NCBI RefSeq assembly: GCF_009904055.1
Contig: NZ_WYDP01000023.1
Span: forward strand, 1-64,000
DNA: 64,000 nucleotides
Source of the DNA: Rubellimicrobium sp. CFH 75288
Lineage (GTDB): Bacteria; Pseudomonadota; Alphaproteobacteria; Rhodobacterales; Rhodobacteraceae
Direction: 5' to 3'
Both the position numbers and the translations under genes were made by a program. The notes under the pieces were generated by a model. It was not told the origin of the DNA, made no database searches, and saw only the letters and a program-made list of their open reading frames with translations. This document shows, piece by piece, positions 27,419-35,897 of this stretch (the stretch's first letter is position 1; every line of letters starts with the position of its first letter).

Positions 27419-28729
27419 CTAAGCGGAAGCGGACCCCGATGAAAAGCCGTTCTCCTCGTCCCGCGCTCCGTCGCGGGGGCTTTCCGCCGCCGCGATCCAG
27501 GCTGCGGCCCCGATCCCGGCCAGCCGGCCCGTGGCCAGGCAGGCCGTCAGAAGATAGCCGCCGGTCGGTGCATCCCAGTCCAGCATCTCGCCGGCCGCGA
27601 AGGTCCCGGCCCGGTTGTGCAGCATGAGCCCGTCGGTGAGCGCCGCGAAGCGCAGGCCTCCCGCGGTGGAGATGGCCTCGTCAAGCGGACGGAATCCGTG
27701 GTGTCGGACCGGCAGCGCCTTGAGAAGGGGGGCGAGATCCCCGGGCAGGGGACGGCCCCATTCGTGCAGCAGCGCCGCTCGCACCCCTTTCAGCCCCAGC
27801 CGCTTGCGCAGCCGGTTGGCGAGGCTGTCGCGCCCGCCCGCCGGCCCCAGCCGCGCGCGCAGCGCCTCTGTTGTCAGATCGGGAAAGAGGTCGAGCCGGA
27901 GCGGCGCGCCCTCCCGCAGCGGACGCGAGAGCGCGTAAAGACCGCCCCCCTCGAGCCCTCGGGCCCCGACCACCACCTCTCCGCGCGAGACCACATCGCC
28001 AGCGATCCAGGCGGCGGCCTTCACGGCTTGTCCGAAGACCCGTTCCATGGGAGGCGACCAGGACACCGACAGACCGGCATTGGAGGGCGCGAAGGGCGCC
28101 GTCAGGCCGGGGGGGAACCGGGCGGACCAGGTCCCGTCCGAACCCAGCCGGCTCCAGCTCGCCCCGCCCAGCGCGAGGACGGTCGCCTGCGCCTGCACCT
28201 GCCAGGTGCCCTGGGGGGTGGCGAAGCGGAGGGCCGCTCCGGCCCAGCCGGTCCAGCGCCAGCGCATCCTGAGGACCGCGCCTGCTGCCGTGAGGCGGGC
28301 GAGCCAGGCGCGCAGGAGCGGCGAGGCCTTCCAGGCCAGCGGAAACACGCGCCCGGTCGATCCGGTAAACAGGTCCTGCCCCAATCCCCGGGCCCAGGCC
28401 ATCGCCGCCTCGGGGCCGAACTCCGCAAGCGCCCGGTCCAGGGCCGGCGGGAGCGCCGCGCCATAGGCGGCCCTGAACATCTCCTCCGGTTCGTTCTTGG
28501 TCAGGTTGAGCCCGGACCGGCCGGCCATCAGGAACTTGCGCGCCGGCGAGGGCATGGCATCGCAGATCAGCACCGGCCGGCCCGCGGCACACAAGGCTTC
28601 GGCCGCCATCAGCCCGGCGGGTCCCGCCCCGACGACGACCGCTCCCGGCCAGCGTTCGACGCTGCCATCCCCCTCCCCCGGTGCGCCCCCCTTGTCGGCC
28701 CGCCTTTCCGCCCCGAGATCCCCTGCCAT
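27419..28729 (-). CDS. FAD-dependent oxidoreductase, TIGR03862-like flavoprotein
   Basis: About 436 residues. The FAD-binding motif VVVGAGPAGLMAAEAL is near the N terminus, followed by KFLMAGRSGLNLT and a C-terminal FAAGEMLDWDAPTGGYLLTACLATG, as in the HI0933/BaiN family of flavoproteins. Its reaction is unknown. The start is uncertain: the only in-frame ATG (28729) adds about 33 unconserved residues and shares its CATG with the start of the divergent HNH gene. It lies 30 bases upstream of yjbH on the same strand and may be cotranscribed. Confidence 0.85.
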   Translation of the reverse strand: MAGDLGAERRADKGGAPGEGDGSVERWPGAVVVGAGPAGLMAAEALCAAGRPVLICDAMPSPARKFLMAGRSGLNLTKNEPEEMFRAAYGAALPPALDRALAEFGPEAAMAWARGLGQDLFTGSTGRVFPLAWKASPLLRAWLARLTAAGAVLRMRWRWTGWAGAALRFATPQGTWQVQAQATVLALGGASWSRLGSDGTWSARFPPGLTAPFAPSNAGLSVSWSPPMERVFGQAVKAAAWIAGDVVSRGEVVVGARGLEGGGLYALSRPLREGAPLRLDLFPDLTTEALRARLGPAGGRDSLANRLRKRLGLKGVRAALLHEWGRPLPGDLAPLLKALPVRHHGFRPLDEAISTAGGLRFAALTDGLMLHNRAGTFAAGEMLDWDAPTGGYLLTACLATGRLAGIGAAAWIAAAESPRDGARDEENGFSSGSASA

Positions 28730-29090
28730 GCCCCGCCGCCGCGCCCGTCCCCCGCCGCCCGGTCCCCCGCCCCCCGAGGAGCGCGGCGAGCCGCTCTGTG
28801 CCCTGTGCCTGCGGCCGATCCCGGCCGGCGCGCCGCAGAGCCTGCACCATCTGGTGCCGCGCCTGAAGGGGGGCGGCCGCGGTCCCACAGTGCTCTTGCA
28901 CCACCTCTGCCACAGGGAAATCCATGCCACGCTGACGGAAGCGGAACTGGCGAGGGGCTATGCCACGGCCGAGGCCTTGCGCGCCCATCCGCGCCTGGCC
29001 CGCTTCATCGAATGGCTGCGGGGCCGGCCGCCCGGCTTTCACTCGGCCACGCGGCGCGGGTCCGGTCCGCTCCGGCGCGGGGGGCGCTGA
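28728..29090 (+). CDS. HNH endonuclease-like small protein
   Basis: A 120-residue protein with an HNH/zinc motif: CALC near residue 23, HHLVPRLKGG as the first HNH element, and LLHHLCHREIHA as the second. The C-terminal ALRAHPRLARFIEWL helix is conserved in relatives I recall from Rhodobacteraceae, which lack restriction partners. Nuclease activity is plausible but unproven. Its ATG overlaps the divergent flavoprotein ATG within the same CATG, so at least one start may be misplaced. The Pro/Arg-rich first 20 residues look dispensable. Confidence 0.8.
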   Translation: MPRRRARPPPPGPPPPEERGEPLCALCLRPIPAGAPQSLHHLVPRLKGGGRGPTVLLHHLCHREIHATLTEAELARGYATAEALRAHPRLARFIEWLRGRPPGFHSATRRGSGPLRRGGR

Positions 29091-29216
29091 GGATCGCGTC
29101 CGCCCGGCGGTTTTGCTGCTTTCCCTTGTGGCTGGGGCGCCGTAGTTTGGCGTCAGGCGCACGTGTCCGCCCGGTGGCGGATCGTGGGCGTGCGCGCCGC
29201 AGAGAAGGACCGTTCG

Positions 29217-30737
29217 ATGATCGCACCGCGCTTTCGCCGCCTCGGCGCCGCCTCGGCGCTGGCCCTCGCCGCGTCGCCGGCCCTGGCCGACCTGACCGCG
29301 CAGCAGGTGTTCGATGACTGGCTGTCCGGCCTGAACGTCTATGGCGAGGAGGGCGTCACGATCGGCGCGCAGGATTATGCTGCAGGCGTGCTGACCGTTC
29401 GCGACATCGCCTTTTCCTTCGAGAGCGAGGACGGCACCGTGGTGGCGGGCCGGGTGCCCGAAGTGGTGATGACCGAGAACGACGACGGTACTGTGACCGT
29501 CACGATGTCGCCGGAATATCCCATGACCATCTCCGCGCCCGCCGACCCGGAGGCCGGCACCGGCGCGTCAGAGGCCCGCCTCCTCTTCCGCCAGGCCGGG
29601 CTCGCGATGACCGTATCGGGCGAGCCGGGGGCGATGACCTACGACCTGTCCGCCGACCGCTTCTCGCTCGAGCTCGACTCGCTCGCCGAGGATGGAGAGG
29701 CGGTGCCCGCCGAGTTCCTCCTCGCGCTCAACGATCTGGAGGGCACCACCGTGTCCACCGGTCTTCCGGGCGAGGACAGGGGCTTCGACTACGACTGGGA
29801 GGCCGGCACGCTCGACCTGCTGCTCGACATTCCCGATGCGGAGACCGGAGGCCATGTGATGCTCTCGGGGCGTGTCAGCGACATGGCCCTGCAGATCCTG
29901 CTCGACATGCCCGCGGCCGCGCTCGACTCGCCCGAGACCGCCCTGCGCGACGGCCTGTCCATGGAGGGCGGCTATGAGTATGCCTCGGCCAGCTACCTCT
30001 TCGAGGTAGCCGATCCCGACATGGGCAGCCTCAACGGCACGGTCGCGACCGGTGCCGGAACGCTCTCCTTCGCCGCCAGCGGCGAGGAGGTCAGCTACAG
30101 TTCCCAGGTTGTCTCCCTTGCGCTCGCGGCCACCGGCGATCAGCTGCCCTTTCCGATCGAGGCCAGCATCGCCGATTACTCGGTGGACCTGCTGATGCCG
30201 CTGGCTGCCAGCGACGAGCCGAGGCCCTGGGCGCTCGGGCTCAACCTCGCCGGCTTCGCCCTCAACGAGGAGATCTGGCAGACCTTCGATCCGGGCGGGG
30301 TACTGCCGCGCGATCCTGCGACCCTGACGCTCAGCCTGTCGGGACTGGCGACCCTGTTCTCGGACCTGACCGATCCCGCCTTGGCGGAGGCCGCCGAGCC
30401 CCCGGGGCAGATCGACTCGGTGGAGATCGAGACGCTGGTCCTGTCGCTCGGCGGAGCAGAGGTGACGGGCAGCGGTGCCTTCACGCTCGACAACACCGAT
30501 CTGGAGACGATGGGCGGCCTGCCGCGCCCCGAGGGCACGGCCGAGTTCCGCCTCGTGGGGGTTAATGCCCTGCTCGACAACCTCGCCGCACTGGGCCTTC
30601 TCCAGCCCGACCAGATGCTCCCTGCACGGATGATGCTGGGCGCCTTCGCCACGGCGGTCGGCCCGGACGAGCTCACCAGCCGGATCGAGGCCACAGCCGA
30701 GGGGCAGATCCTCGTCAACGGACAGCGCATCCAGTAG
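29217..30737 (+). CDS. DUF2125 domain-containing exported protein
   Basis: A 506-residue exported protein with a signal peptide cleaved after ALA (near residue 24). It consists of many short beta-strand repeats with LSG, TLSLSGLATL and LDLLLDIPDAE type patterns, typical of DUF2125 proteins, which are acidic and periplasmic. No enzyme motif is visible. The ATG at 29217 follows AGAAGGA and begins the signal peptide. It stands alone and ends at a terminator. Confidence 0.85.
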   Translation: MIAPRFRRLGAASALALAASPALADLTAQQVFDDWLSGLNVYGEEGVTIGAQDYAAGVLTVRDIAFSFESEDGTVVAGRVPEVVMTENDDGTVTVTMSPEYPMTISAPADPEAGTGASEARLLFRQAGLAMTVSGEPGAMTYDLSADRFSLELDSLAEDGEAVPAEFLLALNDLEGTTVSTGLPGEDRGFDYDWEAGTLDLLLDIPDAETGGHVMLSGRVSDMALQILLDMPAAALDSPETALRDGLSMEGGYEYASASYLFEVADPDMGSLNGTVATGAGTLSFAASGEEVSYSSQVVSLALAATGDQLPFPIEASIADYSVDLLMPLAASDEPRPWALGLNLAGFALNEEIWQTFDPGGVLPRDPATLTLSLSGLATLFSDLTDPALAEAAEPPGQIDSVEIETLVLSLGGAEVTGSGAFTLDNTDLETMGGLPRPEGTAEFRLVGVNALLDNLAALGLLQPDQMLPARMMLGAFATAVGPDELTSRIEATAEGQILVNGQRIQ

Positions 30738-30745
30738 GATCGCGG

Positions 30746-30768
30746 CCGGGCTGCTGCGGCCCGGTTTT
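30746..30768 (+). terminator. Rho-independent terminator after DUF2125 gene
   Basis: Stem CCGGGC (30746-30751) / GCCCGG (30759-30764), 7-base loop, followed by TTTT. It begins 8 bases past the stop. Confidence 0.75.
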
Positions 30769-30809
30769 CCTGCGCCCGATCGCGACCCACCTGCCGCGAA
30801 GGATCGTTC

Positions 30810-32156
30810 ATGGATTCGCCTGCCGAACTTGCCGCCCGGCTTCTGGACCTTGCGCGTCGCGCGGGGGCCGACGCCGCCGACGCCCTCGTGGTGCGCGGCG
30901 CCTCCCTGTCCGTCGAAGTCCGCGGCGGACGACTGGAGGAGGCGCAGCGCGCCGAAGGGATCGATCTGGGTCTGCGCGTCCTCGTGGGACGGCGGCAGGC
31001 GGCCGTGTCGGTCTCCGACCCCCGCGAGCCCGTCCTGACCCAGCTGGCGGAGCGGGCCGTCGCCATGGCGCGGGAGGCGCCGGAGGACGACACCGCGGGT
31101 CTTGCCGATCCCGGAGAGCTCGCCACCGCCCGGGCCATGGAGTCGCTCGATCTCGAGGACCGATCTCCCGAGCCCGACCCCTCTGCCCTCGAGGAGCAGG
31201 CCCGTCGCGCCGAGGCCGCCGCGCTGGGCGTGCGGGGCGTGACGCAGGTCGAATCGGCCTCTGCCGGCTGGTCGCGCCGGGAGATCGCCCTGGCCGCCAC
31301 CAACGGCTTTGCCGGTGCCTACACGCGGACCGAGCGCGGCCTGTCCTGTTCTGCCATCAGCGGGCAGGGCACCGCGATGGAACGCGACTGGGACTATGAC
31401 AGCCGTGTCCACGCCTCCGACCTGCGTTCACCCGAGGAGATCGGCCGGACGGCCGGCGAGCGCGCAGCCGCCCGCGAGGGGGCGAGCAAGCCGCCCACGG
31501 GCGCGTTCCCCGTCCTGTTCGACGAGAGGGTGGCGGGCTCTCTCATCGGACACCTTCTGTCGGCGATCAACGGGGCGGCCGTCGCGCGCGGATCGTCCTT
31601 CCTGCTCGACCGGCTGGGCGAGCCTGTCCTGCCCGACGGCCTGACGCTGCGCGAGGACCCCCATCGTCCCCGCAACCCGGTCTCGCGCCTGTGGGACGCC
31701 GAAGGTCTTCCGACGCGACCCAAGGCCCTGGTGGAGGAGGGGCGGCTGACGACATGGCTTCTCGACCTTGCCTCGGCGCGGCGGCTGGGGCTGCGGAGCA
31801 CGGCGAATGCCGCGCGGGGGCCTGGCAGCGCGCCTGCCCCCTCCGCGACGACGGTCGAACTGACCCAGGGCACGGAGACCCGCGACGACCTGCTGCGCCG
31901 GATGGGACGGGGTCTCTGGGTGACCTCGCTCATCGGATCGACGATCAACCCCAACACGGGCGACTATTCGCGCGGGGCAGGCGGGTTCTGGGTCGAAGGG
32001 GGCGTGCCCGTCCGTCCGGTCTCGGAGGCGACGGTCGCGGGCAACCTGCGCGACATGCTCCGGCGCATCGTGCCCGCGTCCGATGCGAGACCTCACGTGA
32101 CGCGCGTCGTCCCGTCGCTCCTGATCGAGGAGGGCATGACCGTCGCGGGAGCCTGA
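30810..32156 (+). CDS. pmbA: TldE/PmbA-family metalloprotease subunit
   Basis: PmbA (TldE), 448 residues, the partner of TldD in a protease that acts on unfolded peptides and matures some peptide products. Family motifs are VLFDERVAGSLIGHLL, the WLLDLASARRLG region and GLWVTSLIGSTINPNTGDYSRG. It lacks the HExxxH metal motif, as TldE members do; the catalytic subunit TldD is not in this window. GAAGGA precedes the ATG. The DUF4170-kdtA-lpxK run follows on the same strand. Confidence 0.94.
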   Translation: MDSPAELAARLLDLARRAGADAADALVVRGASLSVEVRGGRLEEAQRAEGIDLGLRVLVGRRQAAVSVSDPREPVLTQLAERAVAMAREAPEDDTAGLADPGELATARAMESLDLEDRSPEPDPSALEEQARRAEAAALGVRGVTQVESASAGWSRREIALAATNGFAGAYTRTERGLSCSAISGQGTAMERDWDYDSRVHASDLRSPEEIGRTAGERAAAREGASKPPTGAFPVLFDERVAGSLIGHLLSAINGAAVARGSSFLLDRLGEPVLPDGLTLREDPHRPRNPVSRLWDAEGLPTRPKALVEEGRLTTWLLDLASARRLGLRSTANAARGPGSAPAPSATTVELTQGTETRDDLLRRMGRGLWVTSLIGSTINPNTGDYSRGAGGFWVEGGVPVRPVSEATVAGNLRDMLRRIVPASDARPHVTRVVPSLLIEEGMTVAGA

Positions 32157-32243
32157 CCGGCGGCGCATGCGGCTCCATCACCCTTGACGAGTGCGGAGGG
32201 GCGGACCAAACCCGCCGCGACCCGTTTCCTTCAGGAGCCGATC

Positions 32244-32495
32244 ATGGCCAAGCAGCGCCTCCACCTGGTGTTCGGCGGCGAACTCGTGGACCCGGCCCGG
32301 ACCGAGTTCCGCGACGTCTCTCGCATCCACATCGTGGGCATGTTCCCGGATTATGCCAGCGCCTTTGCCGCCTGGAAGGCCGAAGCCCAGCGGACCGTGG
32401 ACGATGCCCACATGCGCTACTTCATCGCCCACCTGCATCGCCTGCGCGACGAGGAGCAGGCCGGGTCCGCCGTCCCGCAGGCCATGGAGGGCTGA
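32244..32495 (+). CDS. DUF4170 domain-containing small protein
   Basis: An 83-residue soluble protein with the DUF4170 signature: LHLVFGGELVDPARTEF, IVGMFPDYASAFAAWKA and AHMRYFIAHLHRL. Function is unknown. The gene is commonly placed before the Kdo-transferase and lpxK genes in alphaproteobacteria, as here, suggesting a link to lipopolysaccharide synthesis. AGGAG lies 7 bases before the ATG, and the next gene starts 11 bases after the stop. Confidence 0.9.
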   Translation: MAKQRLHLVFGGELVDPARTEFRDVSRIHIVGMFPDYASAFAAWKAEAQRTVDDAHMRYFIAHLHRLRDEEQAGSAVPQAMEG

Positions 32496-32506
32496 GGAGC
32501 GCAGGG

Positions 32507-33748
32507 GTGCCGCGCCATCCTCTGGCGCTGACCGCCTGGGCGGCCCTGTCGGCCGCGGCTGCCGACCAGCAGGGCGGCGAGACTGACGGCGCCGGGCGGG
32601 GCGGGGGCTGCCTGGTCTGGCTGCACAGCGACAGCGAGGGTCGGCTGCCTTCGCTTCTGGCGCTGGCCGAGCGGCTCGAGCGCGAGGATGGGGTCGCCTG
32701 TCTGCTGACCCTTCCGGCGGAGGCAGCGGCCCGTCCGACCTGCGCGGCGGCGCTCGCCTCGGGGGCGATCCGGCCCAGCCTGCGGCCCGTGCCGTCCGAA
32801 GCGCCCGCGGCGGTGCAGGCCTTCCTGGACCGGTGGCGGCCCGATGCCGCCGTCTGGTGCGGCGGCGGCCTGCGGCCCAATCTGCTGGCGCGGGCCGCGC
32901 GGGCCGGCCTTCCGCTCGTTCTGGCCGAAGGCGCGCCGAACCCGCGGCTCCTGGCCCAGGGGGGATGGATGCCGGGCCTTTCTGCGGCGGTCGTGCCGCT
33001 CTTCGCTCGCGCGCTCGTCACCGGGCGGGTGTCCGCCGACCGTCTGGCCCGGGCGGGCCTGCCCCCGGAACGCATCGAACTGCGCCCTCCGCTCGAGGCG
33101 CCCCCGGTCGTGCTGCCCTGCAACGAGCGCGAACGGCGCGACCTCGCTGCCCTGATCGGAGCGCGTCCGGTCTGGCTCGCTGCGGACCTGCCGCTCTCCG
33201 AACTCGCGCAGGTCGCCGCGGCCCATCGTCTGGCCAGCCGTGCGGCCCATCGGCTGCTGCTGCTGATCGCCCCCCGCGATCCCGACGAGGGCTCCGCCAT
33301 GGCGCGCGGCCTGACCGAAGCCGGTCTGCGGGTCGCGCTGCGGGCGGAGGGCGCCGAGCCCGAGGAAGATGCCGCCGTCTATCTGGCCGACGGCACCGGG
33401 GAGACGGGGCTCTGGCTGCGCCTGGCCCCCGTGGCCTATCTGGGCGGCACCTTGCCGGGCGGACCCGGCGGGCGGCACCCCTTCGAGGCGGCCGCACTGG
33501 GCTCGGCGCTGATCCATGGTCCCGTGACGGCCCCGCATACCGGAGCCTGGGGACGTCTCGACGCGGCGGGCGGCGCCCGCGCCGTCCGCAACGGAGTCGA
33601 GCTGGGCCATGCGGTCGAGTCGCTTCTGGCGCCGGATCGGGCGGCCGCCTCCGCCCGCGCCGCCTGGGACATCGCGACGGAAGGCGCCGAAACGCTCAAC
33701 CGGCTGCACGATCTGGTCCGCGCCGCGCTCGACGGAGCGCTGCGGTGA
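32507..33748 (+). CDS. KdtA-like glycosyltransferase (atypical Kdo transferase)
   Basis: A 413-residue GT30-like protein starting at GTG, with GAGGAG upstream. Landmarks of Kdo transferase are present in altered form. The N-terminal WLHSDSEGRLPSLLALAERL replaces the canonical W-H-x-x-S-x-G-E motif. RPDAAVWCGGGLRPNLLARA stands where the acidic METELWPN motif normally is. GGTLPGGPGGRHPFEAAALG matches the C-terminal GGHNPLEPAA motif. There is no obvious N-terminal membrane anchor. It sits between DUF4170 and lpxK, where waaA is expected, so it either is a diverged Kdo transferase or a related LPS enzyme. Confidence 0.75.
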   Translation: MPRHPLALTAWAALSAAAADQQGGETDGAGRGGGCLVWLHSDSEGRLPSLLALAERLEREDGVACLLTLPAEAAARPTCAAALASGAIRPSLRPVPSEAPAAVQAFLDRWRPDAAVWCGGGLRPNLLARAARAGLPLVLAEGAPNPRLLAQGGWMPGLSAAVVPLFARALVTGRVSADRLARAGLPPERIELRPPLEAPPVVLPCNERERRDLAALIGARPVWLAADLPLSELAQVAAAHRLASRAAHRLLLLIAPRDPDEGSAMARGLTEAGLRVALRAEGAEPEEDAAVYLADGTGETGLWLRLAPVAYLGGTLPGGPGGRHPFEAAALGSALIHGPVTAPHTGAWGRLDAAGGARAVRNGVELGHAVESLLAPDRAAASARAAWDIATEGAETLNRLHDLVRAALDGALR

Positions 33749-34773
33749 AGCCCCCGTCCTGGTGGTGGCGCCCCGAGCCTGCGCGCCAGGCGCGGCTTCT
33801 CGCTCCGCTGGGGGCGCTCTATGCGGCGGCCACGGCACGCCGGCTCGCGCAGGGCGGCGGCTCGCCGCCCGGCCTGCCCGTGATCTGCGTCGGCAATCTC
33901 GAGGCGGGCGGCGCCGGCAAGACGCCGGTGGTGATCGCGCTCGCCGAGCGGCTGACCGTGCGGGGCGTGAAGGTCCATCTGGTTTCGCGGGGCTATGGCG
34001 GCCGGCTGCCCGGTCCCGTGCAGGTCGGGCCCGTCCACAGCGCCGGCGACGTCGGCGACGAGCCGCTTCTGCTGTCGGCCTTTGCGCCGACCTGGATCGC
34101 CCGCGACCGCGCCCAGGGGGTCCGCGCCGCCGCCTCTGCCGGGGCGAAGGCGATCGTTCTCGACGACGGGCTCCAGAATCCCGCTCCGCCGAAGGATCTG
34201 TCCCTGCTCGTCGTGGATGCCGCACGCGGCTGGGGCAACGGTCTGCCGCTTCCGGCCGGTCCCCTGCGCGAGCTGCCGCGCGACGGGGTGTCCCGGGCCG
34301 ACCTGCTGGTCACGCTGGGGCCGCCCGAGGCCCAGGAGGCGTTCGAGCGACGCTGGGCTCCCCTGGTCGCACGATTGCCGCGCCTGCGGGCGATGGTGCG
34401 GCCCCTGCCCACGGGGATGCCGTGGGAGGGGTTGCGCGCCCTGGCCTTCGCCGGGATCGGGGTGCCGGACAAGTTCTTTGCCACCTTGCGGGGTCTGGGC
34501 GTCGATCTGGCTGGAACGCGCGCGCTTGCGGATCATCAGCCGATTCCGCCGCGGCTGTTTGCGCGGCTGGAGGCGGAGGCGCAGGCACTGGGGGCGCGGC
34601 TCGTGACCACCGAAAAGGATGCGGTGCGGCTTCCCCCGGAATGTCGCGGGCGCGTTCTCGTCCTGCCCGTACGGCTCGCGAGCGAGGACTGGAGCCCGCT
34701 CGACGCCGCGCTCGATCGGCTGTTTGCGGCCTATGCGCCGCCGGCCTCGCCCCAGAGGTCCGGGTCATCCTGA
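33745..34773 (+). CDS. lpxK: Tetraacyldisaccharide 4'-kinase
   Basis: LpxK, 342 residues, phosphorylates the lipid A disaccharide at the inner membrane. The Walker A loop is in CVGNLEAGGAGKTPVVIAL, followed by LVSRGYGGRLPGP, the DEPLLLS segment and VLDDGLQNP. A hydrophobic N-terminal stretch (LLAPLGALYAAATARRLA) should anchor it to the membrane. The GTG start overlaps the preceding stop (GTGA). Its last 43 bases overlap the 3' end of the convergent CoA-transferase gene. Confidence 0.95.
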   Translation: MKPPSWWWRPEPARQARLLAPLGALYAAATARRLAQGGGSPPGLPVICVGNLEAGGAGKTPVVIALAERLTVRGVKVHLVSRGYGGRLPGPVQVGPVHSAGDVGDEPLLLSAFAPTWIARDRAQGVRAAASAGAKAIVLDDGLQNPAPPKDLSLLVVDAARGWGNGLPLPAGPLRELPRDGVSRADLLVTLGPPEAQEAFERRWAPLVARLPRLRAMVRPLPTGMPWEGLRALAFAGIGVPDKFFATLRGLGVDLAGTRALADHQPIPPRLFARLEAEAQALGARLVTTEKDAVRLPPECRGRVLVLPVRLASEDWSPLDAALDRLFAAYAPPASPQRSGSS

Positions 34774-35897
34774 TCCGCCCCGAGCCGCGGCGAGGGGCGC
34801 GCCAGCACCAGCGGCGAGCGGGAAAAGCGGACGGGCGAGCGCACCCCCGGCACGTCCTCCGCTTCGATCCGCAGGCCGCGGGCGGCGACCTGCGGATCGT
34901 CGAACACGTCCGCCATGGTATTGATCGGCCCCGCAGGGACACCCTGCGCCTCGCAGGCCGCCAGAAGGTCGGCGCGCGTGAACCGGACGGTCTGCTCCGC
35001 GATCCGCCGCACCAGTTCGGCCCGATGGGCGAGCCGGCCCGGATTGGTGTCCCAGGGCGGATCGGCCAGTCCGGGCACACCCAGCAGGCCACAGAGCCGC
35101 CGGTGCTGGGCATCGTTGCCCACAGCCAGGATCACGTGTCCGTCCGCGCAGGGAAAGATCTGATAGGGCACGATGTTTGGATGGGCGTTCCCGAGCCGTC
35201 CCGGCGGGTGCCCCGAGGCGAGGAAGTTCATCGCCTGGTTGGCAGCCATGGCCACGCCCACATCCAGAAGCGCCATGTCCACCCGCTGTCCCAGACCGGT
35301 GGCGTCGCGCTCGCGCAGGGCAGCCAGGATCGCGGCGGCGGCATAGACGCCGGTGAACAGGTCCACCACCGCGACCCCGACCTTCATCGGTTCGCCCTCG
35401 GGTTCGCCGGTAAAGGACATGAGTCCGCTCATGCCCTGGATGATGAAGTCGTAGCCCGCCCGGGCCGCATAAGGCCCGTCCTGGCCGAACCCGGTAATCG
35501 AGCACCAGACCAGACGGGGATTGACCGCCGAAAGGGCCTCCCAGCCCAGGCCGAAGCGGTCGAGACCGCCGACCCGGAAGTTCTCGATGACGACGTCCGC
35601 CTCGGCCGCCAGACGGCAGACGAGATCACGGCCCTCGGGGGTGGAGAAGTCGGCCACGACCGACTTCTTGCCCCGGTTGGCCGCATGGAAGTAGGCCGCG
35701 GCCCGTTCGCCGTCCCGCTCGATCCAGGGCGGACCCCAGCGGCGCGTGTCGTCGCCCTCCGGCGCCTCGACCTTCACCACGGAGGCTCCCAGATCGGCCA
35801 GGAACTGGCCCGCCCAGGGCCCCGCGAGAATGCGGGCGAGCTCGAGCACCTTCAACCCCGCGAGGGGCGGAGCGGCCGTGGCGGCGGATGGGCTCAC
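34731..35897 (-). CDS. CaiB/BaiF-family CoA-transferase
   Basis: A 388-residue type III CoA-transferase. The family start PPLAGLKVLELARILAGPWAGQFLADLGA is recognisable, and the catalytic Asp region is in the GYDFIIQGMSGLMSFTGEPEG segment. HPNIVPYQIFPCADG and the C-terminal GVPAGPINTMADVFDDPQ motif follow. The acyl-CoA substrate cannot be inferred. The GTG start overlaps the upstream thiol-oxidoreductase stop (GTGA). The stop lies inside lpxK on the other strand. Confidence 0.92.
   Translation of the reverse strand: MSPSAATAAPPLAGLKVLELARILAGPWAGQFLADLGASVVKVEAPEGDDTRRWGPPWIERDGERAAAYFHAANRGKKSVVADFSTPEGRDLVCRLAAEADVVIENFRVGGLDRFGLGWEALSAVNPRLVWCSITGFGQDGPYAARAGYDFIIQGMSGLMSFTGEPEGEPMKVGVAVVDLFTGVYAAAAILAALRERDATGLGQRVDMALLDVGVAMAANQAMNFLASGHPPGRLGNAHPNIVPYQIFPCADGHVILAVGNDAQHRRLCGLLGVPGLADPPWDTNPGRLAHRAELVRRIAEQTVRFTRADLLAACEAQGVPAGPINTMADVFDDPQVAARGLRIEAEDVPGVRSPVRFSRSPLVLARPSPRLGADQDDPDLWGEAGGA

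Noticed and set aside
28640-28680. Frameshifted true start for the flavoprotein at an ATG just after GGGGGAGGGG.
   Set aside because: That ATG is in another frame and meets a stop after 19 codons; nothing shows that a base is missing, so only start uncertainty is recorded.
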